Positions 42,185-51,305 of a stretch of 64,000 nt of DNA are shown here, piece after piece. The translations under genes and the position numbers were made by a program. Source of the DNA: Nocardia vulneris. GTDB taxonomy: Bacteria; Actinomycetota; Actinomycetes; Mycobacteriales; Mycobacteriaceae. Below the pieces are notes generated by a model that had not been told where the DNA came from, made no database searches, and saw only the letters and a program-made list of their open reading frames with translations. The first letter of the stretch is position 1; every line of letters begins with the position of its first letter. The stretch covers positions 1 through 64,000 of the forward strand of contig NZ_BDCI01000050.1 of the NCBI RefSeq assembly GCF_001613425.1, in the 5' to 3' direction.

Positions 42185-43359
42185 GATCGCCTCCCCGATT
42201 TCGCCGCGACGAGTTGCTGGTAGTCGGCGACCGCGCGGGTGACGGCCGCGAGATCGCAGGGTTTGCCGGACAGCAGCGCCGCCGCGGTCTCGTGCGCGGC
42301 GAGCAGATCCCGGTCTTCGCTGACGCCCAGCCGGGCCGCTTTGGCGTGATACGCCGCCAGCCTGCCGCGTAATTCGGCCCGCCGGTCGAGCAGGCCCTGG
42401 GCCAGGTTCTCTGCCGCGACGGCCGCCGCGAGCGCACTGTCGATTCGACCGCGCAGCGCCGCCAGCGCCGCCGCCCCGGGTTCGTCCGCGACAGCGTCGA
42501 GTTCGGTACGCAGCCGGGCGGATTCGTCGACGAGCGGCGGCAGCGGACCCGATCGTATGGTGCGCTCGACTTCCGCCTTCGCCTGCGCGGCGCGTGCCAC
42601 GGTCGACTCGAGTTCGGCCAACCTGGCGCGCAAGGCGGCCACCGCGGCGGGCCGATCCGCCACCAGCGCAGCCAGTTCGGCGAGGACCGCCGCCTGCCGC
42701 CGCAGCGCGCTGCCGAGTTCGGCCAGGCGGGCATCGATGTCGGTGTTCGTCAGCGCGAGCGGATCGGTGGCCGAGCGGCTCAGCAATTCCGCGATGCCGT
42801 CGCCGATCGCGCGCAACTCGGGGGTCGCCGCCCCTGCCTTGTCCAAGGTCTCCTGCAGCGGGGCCAGACCCGAGAGCACCCGGGTGTTCACCTGGTCTAC
42901 CGCGTCGAGGAATTCGGCGATCGGTGGGAAGGTCGAGCGCATCCGGTCGACCGTATCGGCGAGGCCGACGAACAGCACGTGCTCGCTCGGACCGGTCAGC
43001 GAACGCTCGGCCAGCGGAATCGGCGTCCGCGACACCTCATACGGCCGCCCGCGCAGCAGCTCGGTGAGTTCGGCGCGCCGGCCGTCGTCGAGTTTGGCGC
43101 GGGTGCCGCGCACGGTGCGCGCGGAGTCCAGGATCGCGCGCATCCGCCCGAGGTCCTCCCACATCAGCGCGAGCGCGTCCCGCACCGGCAGCCAGCGGGT
43201 CGCGGTGACACCCGACGGCGGATACCGGCGCACCAGGGTGAGTCCGGGATGCTTGTCCAGTTCCAGCATCGTGTTCGTGATCGCGTCGAGTTCGGTTGTC
43301 CGACGGGCCAATTCGAGGTCGATCTCGACCAGGCCGAGCAGCTGCATGGTCCGGCTCAT
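42181..43359 (-). CDS. Coiled-coil protein of the pknG operon
   Basis: A 392-aa soluble, Ala/Leu/Arg-rich protein, almost entirely helical. Heptad-like segments occur around residues 10-30, 140-190, 205-260 (RRQAAVLAELAALVADRPAA) and 280-340. There are no Cys, no membrane segment and no known catalytic motif. It overlaps glnH and pknG by 4 bp each. Mycobacterial glnX-glnH-pknG loci as I know them lack this gene. From its position it may bridge the membrane sensor to PknG, but that is inference. Confidence 0.7.
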   Translation of the reverse strand: MSRTMQLLGLVEIDLELARRTTELDAITNTMLELDKHPGLTLVRRYPPSGVTATRWLPVRDALALMWEDLGRMRAILDSARTVRGTRAKLDDGRRAELTELLRGRPYEVSRTPIPLAERSLTGPSEHVLFVGLADTVDRMRSTFPPIAEFLDAVDQVNTRVLSGLAPLQETLDKAGAATPELRAIGDGIAELLSRSATDPLALTNTDIDARLAELGSALRRQAAVLAELAALVADRPAAVAALRARLAELESTVARAAQAKAEVERTIRSGPLPPLVDESARLRTELDAVADEPGAAALAALRGRIDSALAAAVAAENLAQGLLDRRAELRGRLAAYHAKAARLGVSEDRDLLAAHETAAALLSGKPCDLAAVTRAVADYQQLVAAKSGRRS

Positions 43360-44330
43360 CCCACGTACCGGGCGACCGGTTGCCCCGGCGAGGGACCGAG
43401 CACGGACAGTTTGTCGGTGTAGATCCGCTGCCAGGTGCCGTCGGTGCGCATCCGCTCCAGCACACCATTGACGAACCGGACCAGATCATCGCTGCCCTTG
43501 GGCGCGCCGACCGCATACGCCCCCGTGCCGATCGGCTCGCCGACCACCTGGAGATTACGGTCCTGCGCAACCAACCCGAACAGGATCGGATCGTCGCCGC
43601 TGACCGCGTCCACATGTCCCTGCTGCAGCGCGACCAGGCAATCGGTCCAGTTGGTGACGCCGATGACGGTGGGGCGCTTGGCCATCGCGAACAGCGGGGC
43701 CGCCGCCGTGGTGCCGCGTGCGACGCAGACGCGTTTGCCCGCCAGATCGGCGCCCGTGCTGATGCCGGACTCGCGCGGCGCCAGAATGCGCTGGGCCGAG
43801 CGGTAATAGACGGCGGAGAAGTCCACTTCCCGGCGCCGCTCGCACGTTGCGGAGAAGGTGCGCACGATCAGGTCGACCTTCTTGTCGTGCAGCGCGGAGA
43901 TGCGCTCTGCGGCGGTCACCGAGCGCAGTTCGATCTTGTCGGGATCGCCCAGGATGTCCTTGGCGATCTCACGCGCGATATCGATGTCGAAACCTTGCAA
44001 CTGGCCGGTGCCCGGATCCCGGAAACCGAACAGGTAGGTGTTCTGGTCGACCCCCACCCGCAGCCTGCCGTTCGCGACGATCGCCGCCATCGGCGAACCC
44101 GGCGGCATCGCACCGGGTTTCGGCTGCACCGCGGCCGGCCGCAATGTCGCCTCCGAGTCACAACTGTTGTCGCCCTCGGCCTGCGACGGCGCCGCGATCT
44201 CCGCTGCGCCCGCCGGCTGCGGGTTCACCGCGCCCAGGGTGCTCGGCGCGGGCAGGTCGCCGGAGCCGCAGCCGGACACCAGAGCCGTGGCGCCGACCAG
44301 CAACGCGGCCAGGATCAGGCGTGATTTCAC
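43356..44330 (-). CDS. glnH: GlnH-like amino-acid-binding lipoprotein
   Basis: A 324-aa extracellular solute-binding lipoprotein (SBP_bac_3). Signal peptide with lipobox LVSGC, lipidated at Cys21. The binding fold has LRVGVDQNTYLFGFRDPGTGQLQGFDIDIAREIA near residue 90 and ISALHDKKVDLIV near residue 140. The GTG at 44330 is preferred because it overlaps the glnX stop (GTGA) and has AGGAG 6 nt upstream. There are no permease or ATPase genes nearby, so, as in mycobacteria, it should act as a sensor for aspartate/glutamate that signals through GlnX to PknG rather than as a transporter part. Confidence 0.9.
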   Translation of the reverse strand: MKSRLILAALLVGATALVSGCGSGDLPAPSTLGAVNPQPAGAAEIAAPSQAEGDNSCDSEATLRPAAVQPKPGAMPPGSPMAAIVANGRLRVGVDQNTYLFGFRDPGTGQLQGFDIDIAREIAKDILGDPDKIELRSVTAAERISALHDKKVDLIVRTFSATCERRREVDFSAVYYRSAQRILAPRESGISTGADLAGKRVCVARGTTAAAPLFAMAKRPTVIGVTNWTDCLVALQQGHVDAVSGDDPILFGLVAQDRNLQVVGEPIGTGAYAVGAPKGSDDLVRFVNGVLERMRTDGTWQRIYTDKLSVLGPSPGQPVARYVG

Positions 44331-45586
44331 AGGAACTCCTTCAGCCGCGGCCACAGGCCGACCACCACCGCGGCGGCCGCGAACACCAGCAGGGCCAGCG
44401 TGCCGAACGGGCTCAGCGTCAACGCCGCACCCGCGGTGGACAAGTCGTCACGCAAAGCGCGACGCTCCTGCCCGAGGTTGTCGTTCATCGCGCGGTCCAG
44501 CGCCGCGAATCGGTTGGCGGAGGACTGCGAGCCGGTGCCGATGGCCTGGCGCACCGCCGCTCGATAGTCGGCGGCCTGGTAGGCGGCGACCTGGGCGCGG
44601 TGACCCGACAGCCAGTTCGCGAGTTCTTGGGCCGCAACGGAATCGGGGGCGACGACGGTCGCGAGGCGCTCGCGCAGGTCGATCGAATGCTGGGTGTAGC
44701 GATCCTCACCGGCCGCGATATCGCCGCGCGTGATCAGTTGCAGCGTCTCTTCGGTGCGCGCCTGCTGCGCCGCGATCCGCGCCTTGGCCAGCGTTTCGAA
44801 GCGGCTGCTCGCACCGGATGCACTGGTGTCCAAGGCTTTCGACGCCACACCCGGTGCGACGATCAGCCACAGCAGCGCCAGCGCAGTCGCACCCGCCGCC
44901 AGCACGACGCCGAGGTTGGCCCTGCGGTTGGTGCGCTGCAACAGGATCCAAGAGGCCACCGCCAAGGCGAGCAACACCAGCAGCACCAGCACGATGCTGA
45001 GCACCGGCCGCGCGCCGATCGCCCGCTCGTCCGTGCGCACCGCGGCGAACCGCGCAGTCGTGAGCCGTTCGGCGTTGGGCAGCAGCGAATCCTGCATCAG
45101 GCCCGAAGCCTCGCTGAGGTACGACGAGCCGACCGGGAAGCCCTGCCGATTGTTCGACCTGGCGGCCTCGACGAGCCCGGTATAGGCGGGCAGGTCGGCC
45201 ACGATCCTGGCTACGATCTGCCGCGTTTGCTCGTCGGATGCCCCGACCGTCGCATCCGCCAGCGCGGCCGCGGCGTCGGCGAGCGACTGCTGGTACTGCT
45301 GCCGTACCGCGGGCGCCTCGATCCCGCCCGACAGGAACGCGGTCGCCGCCGTCGCGTCGGCCGCCGAGAGCGCGACGTACAGCCGCTGGGCGGCGAAGGC
45401 GAGCGGCTCGGTGCGGTCCAGCGCGCTCTGCTGGCGGGCGTTCTTGCCGCTCATCTGGTTCATCGCGGTGAACCCGGCGAGCAGGCTCAGCACGACGGAC
45501 ACGACGACGACGCCCACGATCACCCCCGGCGTCGTGCCGGCAAAGCGTCGCAACCACAGGGTCCCGTTGCGGATGCGAGGTCCCAC
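44327..45586 (-). CDS. glnX: GlnX-like membrane signal transducer
   Basis: A 419-aa membrane protein matching the layout of mycobacterial GlnX (Rv0412c). It has one N-terminal helix (TPGVIVGVVVVSVVLSLLAG), a helical outside domain, two central helices (SIVLVLLVLLALAVASWILL; GVVLAAGATALALLWLIVA), a second helical outside domain, and a C-terminal helix (FGTLALLVFAAAAVVVGLW). Tandem four-helix sensor-like domains outside and little inside fit a receptor for GlnH. I prefer the GTG at 45586, which has AGGAGG 5 nt upstream; an ATG five codons earlier lacks that spacing. It heads the seven-gene operon. Confidence 0.85.
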   Translation of the reverse strand: MGPRIRNGTLWLRRFAGTTPGVIVGVVVVSVVLSLLAGFTAMNQMSGKNARQQSALDRTEPLAFAAQRLYVALSAADATAATAFLSGGIEAPAVRQQYQQSLADAAAALADATVGASDEQTRQIVARIVADLPAYTGLVEAARSNNRQGFPVGSSYLSEASGLMQDSLLPNAERLTTARFAAVRTDERAIGARPVLSIVLVLLVLLALAVASWILLQRTNRRANLGVVLAAGATALALLWLIVAPGVASKALDTSASGASSRFETLAKARIAAQQARTEETLQLITRGDIAAGEDRYTQHSIDLRERLATVVAPDSVAAQELANWLSGHRAQVAAYQAADYRAAVRQAIGTGSQSSANRFAALDRAMNDNLGQERRALRDDLSTAGAALTLSPFGTLALLVFAAAAVVVGLWPRLKEFL

Positions 45587-45757
45587 ACCGTCCTCCTTCA
45601 TCTCCCCGGCCGGTGTCTTCGATCGCGATAGTACGGGAGGAGGATTCGGTGCGCCGACCGATTGCCCCGGTCCTGGACGAACGCCGCTGACCAGGCAAGT
45701 CGGGGCTTGTCCGGCGGCGATCACCCTGCTCGGGCGCGACGACGTGCGCCGCGACGC

Positions 45758-47176
45758 TCAGCTGGGTGGGCGAATCACCTTGGGCGCGGTGCTGATTCGC
45801 GCCACGACCAGTGCCGCGACGCACATCCCGGTGATGGTGAGCCAGCCGAGCCGGGCGGGTGGCTGGAAGGCCGCCGCCGAGGTCAGCGCGTCGGGATGGC
45901 TCGCGATGAGCGAGCCGATCACCGCGACACCGAGTGACTGACCTATCTGTCGCGAGGTGGTGGCCACGCTGGCCGCGACCCCGGCCTGCGCGGCGGGCAG
46001 CCCGGCCACGGCGGTGGCGGTGATCGGCGTGTAGATCAGTCCGATTCCCGCGCCGAACAGGGCATAGCCGATGAGCAGCAACGGTTTACCGCTCGCGTCG
46101 AAGGTCAGCGCCAGAACCACCGACGCGAGAATCGCGGTCAGCGCACCGGCGCTCAAGGCGCTACGTGCGCCGCGGTGCGCGACGATCCGGCCCGACATCG
46201 GCCCGAACACGAACATCGCGGCGGCCATCGGCACCAGCGCGAGACCCGCCGTCAGCGGTGAATCGTGCCGAATCTCCTGGAGATAGTAGGTGTTGAGGAA
46301 CAAGAAGCCGCCCATCGCGCCGAACGCCAAGATCGCGATCACCACCGCGCCGGTGAACGGCGGGGACCGGAAGACCCGCAGATCGATCAGTGCCTCCTCG
46401 TGCTGCGGGGCATAGCGCGCCAGCGCGGCCAGGCACACCGCCGCGCCGGCGAAACAGCCGAGCGTGACCGGCGCCGCCCAACCACGATGCGGCCCTTCGA
46501 TGATCGCGAACACCAGCAGCCCGATCATGCCCACGATCAGCAGCTGCCCGCGCGGATCCAGTGACCGTGGCCGGTCCGACCTCGACTGCGGTACCACCAG
46601 GAAGGTCAGCGCCAGCGCGGTCACCGCGATCGGCACGTTGATCCAGAACACCGCGGACCAGCCGATCGAATCGACCAGGAACCCGCCGATCACCGGCCCG
46701 GCCGCCATGCCGATCCCGATCGACCCGCTCCAGATGCCGATCGCCCGCACCCGCCGGTCCGGATCGGCGAAGACGGTGGTGAGAATCGCCATCGCGACCG
46801 GATTGAGCATCGAACCGCCCACCGCCTGCAGCACCCGGAAAGCGATCAGCCAGCCGATCGACGGCGCGAGGCTGCATGCCAGCGAACTGGCCGCGAACAC
46901 CGCGAGCCCGATCTGGAAGACGGTCCGGCGGCCGATCCGATCGGCCAGCGAACCCGCGAAGGTGAGCAGGCAGGCCAGGGTCAACGTATAGGCGGCGACC
47001 ACCCATTGCGCCCCGGACAGCGACCCTTCGAGGTCGCGGCCGATCGCGGGTAGCGCGACGTTGACGGCGGTGGTGTCGACGTTGGCCATCACCACGGCGG
47101 TGCAGCACACGGCCAGCACAACGTAGCGTTGCAGGGTACCCGGCGTATTCGGCGCGACGGCGGCGCTGATCGACAT
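45758..47176 (-). CDS. MFS transporter, DHA2 (14-TM drug efflux) family
   Basis: A 472-aa membrane exporter of the EmrB/QacA type. Helix 1 carries VVMANVDTTAVNVALPAI, motif D1 of DHA2 pumps. Motif A (GSLADRIGRRTVFQIG) follows helix 2, and GSIGIGMAAGPVIGGFLVDSIGW is motif C of antiporters. Fourteen hydrophobic segments can be counted. It should expel hydrophobic drugs or dyes with proton entry. The ATG at 47176 is chosen, as the upstream in-frame codons are unconserved. The AraC-family gene ends 90 bp upstream in the same direction and may control or be cotranscribed with it. Confidence 0.9.
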   Translation of the reverse strand: MSISAAVAPNTPGTLQRYVVLAVCCTAVVMANVDTTAVNVALPAIGRDLEGSLSGAQWVVAAYTLTLACLLTFAGSLADRIGRRTVFQIGLAVFAASSLACSLAPSIGWLIAFRVLQAVGGSMLNPVAMAILTTVFADPDRRVRAIGIWSGSIGIGMAAGPVIGGFLVDSIGWSAVFWINVPIAVTALALTFLVVPQSRSDRPRSLDPRGQLLIVGMIGLLVFAIIEGPHRGWAAPVTLGCFAGAAVCLAALARYAPQHEEALIDLRVFRSPPFTGAVVIAILAFGAMGGFLFLNTYYLQEIRHDSPLTAGLALVPMAAAMFVFGPMSGRIVAHRGARSALSAGALTAILASVVLALTFDASGKPLLLIGYALFGAGIGLIYTPITATAVAGLPAAQAGVAASVATTSRQIGQSLGVAVIGSLIASHPDALTSAAAFQPPARLGWLTITGMCVAALVVARISTAPKVIRPPS

Positions 47177-47266
47177 GGCAGCATACTTACCGCATCCTGG
47201 CGGTTTTCCGACGTCCGACACGATCGACGCCGAGCACGGCGGGCCCGCCCGACGACCGGATACCGC

Positions 47267-48310
47267 TCAGCGAACCCCCGCCGGTACCGGCTCCTCGCGC
47301 GGCAGCGACCGTCCCTCGTGCAGGCGGAACTCCTGCGGCGGGCAGCCCTTCCAGCGCCGGAACGCGCGGATGAACGACGCGGCTTCGGCGTAGCCGAGGC
47401 GCGCCGCGACCTGCTCGGTACTCATATCGGTGTACGCGAGCAGCTGTTCGGACAGCAGCTGGCGCACCTCGTCGAGCAACGCGCGAAACGAGGTGGCCTC
47501 CTCGTTGAGGCGGCGCGAGAGCGTGCGCGGGCTCATGAACAACTCGTTCGCGACCGCGATCTGATCGGGCAGCTCGCCCGGATTGCGGACGAGCAGGTCG
47601 CGGACGCTGCCCGCGACACCCGAGCGGGGCTGCCTGCGGTGCAGGAGGTCCCGGCAGAGCTGGGCGCAGTCGCCGCGGGCGCGTTCATGGTTGCGCGGCA
47701 TCGGCGCGTCGAGGCCTCGGCTGTGGAAAGTCACAACGTCGGCCCGCGCGCCGAAAAGTGGTTGCACGCCGCAGATCTCGCGGTATCGCTGGGTGTCCGA
47801 CGGTGCCGCGTGCCGGAATTCGATCCGGATCGGTGACATTTCTCCGTCGAACAGTTGGGCGCACACGGTGGCCGCCCCCGTGAGAATTCGCTCGGCGAGA
47901 AAAGCACGGATATGCGCCGGGTTCTCCGCATCGTCGAAGCGTAACCGGGTCTCACCGCCGACCTGCTCGACGGTGAGCCGGCCGGAGACGAAAACGCGGT
48001 CGAGATAACGAGCTGCCACGTCGAATCCGTCACGCAGCGTACGGCTGCTGAGCAGCGCCAGCCCCCAGGGCCCGGCCAACGGCAGGCCGGTCCGGCTGCC
48101 CGCTTCCGCGCCGAGCGCGGCTTCGGTCCCGAAGCGGGCCAGCAGGTTACGGATCACCACCAATTCCTGGTGCACCGTGCACTCGGTATCGCCACGCGTG
48201 AGCGTGGTGCCTGCCAGGCCCTCGGCCGCGGCCATTCCGCGTTCCTCGGCCAGCGCGAGCAATACGCGCAGGCCGGCGGTGGTCGTACGGCGCAGATCCC
48301 GATCGAACAT
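47267..48310 (-). CDS. AraC-family transcriptional regulator
   Basis: A 347-aa regulator. The N-terminal two thirds match the arabinose-binding-like sensor domain of the OruR/ArgR-type group (GLPLAGPWGLALLSSRTLRDG). The C-terminal DNA-binding region has two helix-turn-helices: MSPRTLSRRLNEEATSFRALLDEVR near residue 265, and STEQVAARLGYAEAASFIRAFRRWKGCPPQEFR near residues 300-332, the AraC signature. It precedes the MFS exporter in the same direction. Members of this group sense fatty acids or small organics. Activation of the exporter is a reasonable inference. Confidence 0.9.
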   Translation of the reverse strand: MFDRDLRRTTTAGLRVLLALAEERGMAAAEGLAGTTLTRGDTECTVHQELVVIRNLLARFGTEAALGAEAGSRTGLPLAGPWGLALLSSRTLRDGFDVAARYLDRVFVSGRLTVEQVGGETRLRFDDAENPAHIRAFLAERILTGAATVCAQLFDGEMSPIRIEFRHAAPSDTQRYREICGVQPLFGARADVVTFHSRGLDAPMPRNHERARGDCAQLCRDLLHRRQPRSGVAGSVRDLLVRNPGELPDQIAVANELFMSPRTLSRRLNEEATSFRALLDEVRQLLSEQLLAYTDMSTEQVAARLGYAEAASFIRAFRRWKGCPPQEFRLHEGRSLPREEPVPAGVR

Positions 48311-48455
48311 TCGCTCGCATTCCTCATCGAATTCGCCATGCCAGCTGGCTTGGCGAAATGTATCAATGCGCGCGCTCGCCGATGGGCGAATTGCCGAAGT
48401 TCTCTCCTCGTCCAGTATTGCGACCGAGCCCTGTTGGGAAGGAACACAATTGGTG

Positions 48456-50015
48456 TCAACGCTCGGGCTCGGCGGCGCAGACCGCGCCCTGCGCCGAGGC
48501 CGGATCCTCGAAGTAACCCACTACGCGTTCGTCGATGCACCTGTTGACGTCGCCGAACACGAACGTGTGCCCGTCGCTCTCCCGGATCAGCAGCGGGCTG
48601 TCGAGATAACCCGCCATCCGCTCGGCGTTGCCCACCGGCGTGGTCGGATCGTGCCTGGTGCCGATGAACAGCACCGGAGCCGCGCCCTCGGCGCGGTGCG
48701 GCCGAAACGCCTTCGCGGTACCGGGGGTCGGCCAGAAATCGCAGGTATCGAGCGGGAATTCGGCCGGGCGCGGCTCGTAATCGTCATAGGTGGCTGCGTC
48801 GTACAGCGCCGCCTCGTCGGCCTGCCGGGCCGCGCGGTCCGCTGTCGGCTCGGCGACATCGGCACAGGTGATCGCGGTCAGCGCGTTGTCTTCGGTGTCC
48901 TTGGCCGACGGCGCCTGCCGTGGCGGCTCGTCGGGCGTCGCGTTCGCGAGTTTGCGCATCGCGGTACCGTCACCACCCCGGACCGCCGTCAGCGCGTCGA
49001 GGAACGGCGCCCACCCGGTGGGCCACAGGTAGCTCGTGCTGATCGCCTGCAGGATATCGCCCGGTTCCACCGGCGCGGCCGCCCCCGCCGGGGCCGGGTG
49101 CGCCTTGACGGTCCGGAGGATATCCCGAAAGACGTTCTCCGCCTGGGCCGGATCCGCACCGAGCGGGCACTCGGCCCGGTATCGCTCGGCGCAGAACGCG
49201 GCGACCCGGTTGAACGTGTCCTGGTAGCCCTTGCCCTGGCCGACCCGCATCTGCGTGTGGTCCTCGGTGACATCCACGACGCCGTCCAGGGCGGCGGCGC
49301 GGTAGCCGTGCGGGTACCGGTCGACGTACATGGCGGCGACCTGCGTGCCGTAGGACGCCGCAAGCAGATTCAGCTGCTGCTCCCCGAAAACCCCGCGCAG
49401 GATGTCGAGATCGTCGGTGGCCTCGTCGGAGCCGATGTGCCGCAACGCATCCGGACCGGTGCCGCGGACACACGACGCCACGAACCCGCGCCGCGCGTGC
49501 TCCGTCGCGGCCACCGATTCCTGCTCCTCGGTCAAATCCTCGCCGTCGGGGTCACAGACGATGGCGGGCGTCGACCGGCCCACGCCCCGCGGGTCGTAGG
49601 CGACGATGTCGAACTGCTCGCGGATCCGCTCGGGGAACGGCATGTCCAGCATCCCCAGCCCCGGATCGCCCGGCCCGCCGCTGATCAGCACCAGCGTGCC
49701 GCGCTTCGGCGCGGTCGCGGGCAGGCGGGCTACGGCGAGCGATACCGTGCCCGCCGAATCCGGGCTCGGCGTCGCGGGGGCGCGGTAATCGAGCGGGGCC
49801 AGGACACGAGCGCAGGTGCGGTTGTCCGCCACCTCGGGGAACCACGAGCTCGTCTCCCCTTCCGCACACGGCGCCCAGGCCACCTGCTGACTGTAGAACG
49901 ACGCCCGCGAACTCTCGGCAGGCTGTTCCGGTCCGTCCTTCGAACATCCGCCCGCCAGCAGCGCCGCCGCGCTGACCGGCACGACGCCCAGGGTGAGAAC
50001 TCGCAATGCCCGCAT
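48456..50015 (-). CDS. Secreted TAP-type alpha/beta hydrolase lipoprotein
   Basis: A 519-aa exported serine hydrolase related to tripeptidyl aminopeptidases. Signal peptide with lipobox LAGGC, lipidated at Cys24. The oxyanion motif ISGGPGDPG is near residue 110, and the nucleophile is in LLAASYGTQVAAMY near residue 220; family members usually have GxSYG, so the Ala before Ser is a variant. The C-terminal TAP domain has VLFIGTRHDPTTPVGNAERMAGYL and the His in ESDGHTFVFGDVNRCID. AGGAGA lies 6 nt before the ATG. It may process peptides or act as an esterase outside the membrane. Confidence 0.88.
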   Translation of the reverse strand: MRALRVLTLGVVPVSAAALLAGGCSKDGPEQPAESSRASFYSQQVAWAPCAEGETSSWFPEVADNRTCARVLAPLDYRAPATPSPDSAGTVSLAVARLPATAPKRGTLVLISGGPGDPGLGMLDMPFPERIREQFDIVAYDPRGVGRSTPAIVCDPDGEDLTEEQESVAATEHARRGFVASCVRGTGPDALRHIGSDEATDDLDILRGVFGEQQLNLLAASYGTQVAAMYVDRYPHGYRAAALDGVVDVTEDHTQMRVGQGKGYQDTFNRVAAFCAERYRAECPLGADPAQAENVFRDILRTVKAHPAPAGAAAPVEPGDILQAISTSYLWPTGWAPFLDALTAVRGGDGTAMRKLANATPDEPPRQAPSAKDTEDNALTAITCADVAEPTADRAARQADEAALYDAATYDDYEPRPAEFPLDTCDFWPTPGTAKAFRPHRAEGAAPVLFIGTRHDPTTPVGNAERMAGYLDSPLLIRESDGHTFVFGDVNRCIDERVVGYFEDPASAQGAVCAAEPER

Positions 50016-50099
50016 GGATCGTCTCCTAGCTGCTGATGGCTACAAGATCTGACATCCCGCTGGCGACACGCTAGCAAACCGAACCTGCGATATCGCCGA

Positions 50100-50747
50100 T
50101 CAGGAATCGCGGACGACGACGCCCAGATGCCGGGCGAACGCGGGGGCAAGCTCCATCAACTGGCCGTTGTCGATGGTCGCGCCGCGCAGTGCGTCGAGGC
50201 CCTCGGTGATATCGAGCGAACGAGCCCCGCGCAGGTCGACCTTGGTCAACGTGGCCCGGTGCAAGACCATGCTTTCCAAGGTCGAGCCGGGGAAGGTCAC
50301 GGTGTGCAGGGCGGCATCGCCGAAATCACAGTCCCGCAGCACACATTCGACGAACGACACCTCCCGCAGCTGGGCGGTGCGGAAGTTCACCGAATCGAAC
50401 TTGCAACCCTCGAACCGGACCCGGCGCAGGCGCGCGCCCGCGAAATCGACGCCCGACAGCGCGCCCGCGACGACTTCGCCGTCCAGCCAGTTGGTGTCGG
50501 CCAACTCGGTGCCCACCCAGCGCACATTCCGCATCCACACGTCGGCGAACCTGGTGTGGCGCAGGCTGCCCCGGTGCCAGGCCACCGAGGTGAACACCGA
50601 CTCCCCGAACCGAGCGTTCTGCACGTCGGCGTCGTCGAGGTCGAGGGCGTCGACATGCACGCAGTCGTAATCGCCCTCCGATTCGAGCGCTCCCGCCTGC
50701 GCCGTCAGGTACCGCGCGTACGACAGGTCCTCGAGCTCCCGAGCCAT
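50100..50747 (-). CDS. Pentapeptide-repeat protein
   Basis: A 215-aa protein with a right-handed beta-helix of pentapeptides (A[D/N]LxF-type): VDFAGARLRRVRFEGCKFDS, and further turns with CVLRDCDFGDAAL. It covers about residues 40-185 and is followed by a short helical tail. GGAGG lies 8 nt before the ATG at 50747. Actinobacterial members include MfpA, a DNA mimic that protects gyrase from fluoroquinolones, but many have other roles. The repeats here are less regular than in MfpA, so the function is open. It stands alone between the TAP hydrolase and a long non-coding stretch. Confidence 0.85.
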   Translation of the reverse strand: MARELEDLSYARYLTAQAGALESEGDYDCVHVDALDLDDADVQNARFGESVFTSVAWHRGSLRHTRFADVWMRNVRWVGTELADTNWLDGEVVAGALSGVDFAGARLRRVRFEGCKFDSVNFRTAQLREVSFVECVLRDCDFGDAALHTVTFPGSTLESMVLHRATLTKVDLRGARSLDITEGLDALRGATIDNGQLMELAPAFARHLGVVVRDS

Positions 50748-51144
50748 GCACTTTCCTCCCGGTATTTCGCGCTGCGTGGGTCGGCAAACGAGTATTCCCT
50801 GCCCTACCGACAAGCGAAGCGACGCGGGTGGTTCGACCAACCGCCGTCCGTCCGGCGGACGGTGGGACGGCGGCGGTAGCGCCGCTCCGGAATGCTGGTT
50901 GCGCGGTGGGCGGCAGGCAGATACACGGTTCCCGTATCGCCGATCGTTTCCGCGCGGGCGGGCGCGAACAAGCCGACTGCGGGCCACTGCGGCGGTGACA
51001 AGGCCTCATGCACGGTTCGGGCTCGGCAGGGCGACGCGGACTTCTCCTCGGCACTGTCAGGTACGAGCGGCGCCGAGGGCGGCGCCAGCGTGTTTCGGCC
51101 ACCCCACCTCGTCGTGTCCTGACCGACACGCCGCGTCGCGTCCT
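50748..51144. other. Gene-free stretch
   Basis: About 400 bp upstream of the pentapeptide gene. Frames are Arg/Pro/Ala-rich and without start-site support. A GTCCGGCGGAC-type palindrome is present near 50850. Nothing else is recognised. Confidence 0.4.
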
Positions 51145-51217
51145 GGTCGACTGATCACGAGGTAATGGTGGCGGCATCGGCCGAGAGACCACCGCCACCA
51201 TTACCTCCTGATCGACC
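51145..51217. terminator. Long imperfect hairpin
   Basis: A perfect 15-bp stem (AGGTAATGGTGGCGG at 51160-51174 with its complement at 51192-51206) with a 17-nt loop, extended outward by GGTCGA/TCGACC and GATCA pairs. Strong enough to act as a terminator, but it lies 400 bp from the nearest gene end. It may be an operator, a remnant of a mobile element, or a boundary of the adjoining minisatellite. Confidence 0.45.
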
Positions 51218-51305
51218 GACCAACTGCGCTAGCTGTACTGCCCACCTCGGCCGTACCGGATTCACGGTGTCGGCGGCGTCGACCAACGCCATCCGCACCC
51301 GCACC

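Noticed and set aside
39875..42223. A 782-codon open frame antisense to pknG
   Set aside because: It mirrors the kinase gene in high-GC sequence, has Arg/Gly/His-rich composition and no domain. The pknG reading is unambiguous.
48177..50036. A 619-codon plus-strand frame opposite the TAP-type hydrolase
   Set aside because: Antisense to a gene with signal peptide, lipobox and catalytic motifs; no start-site support.
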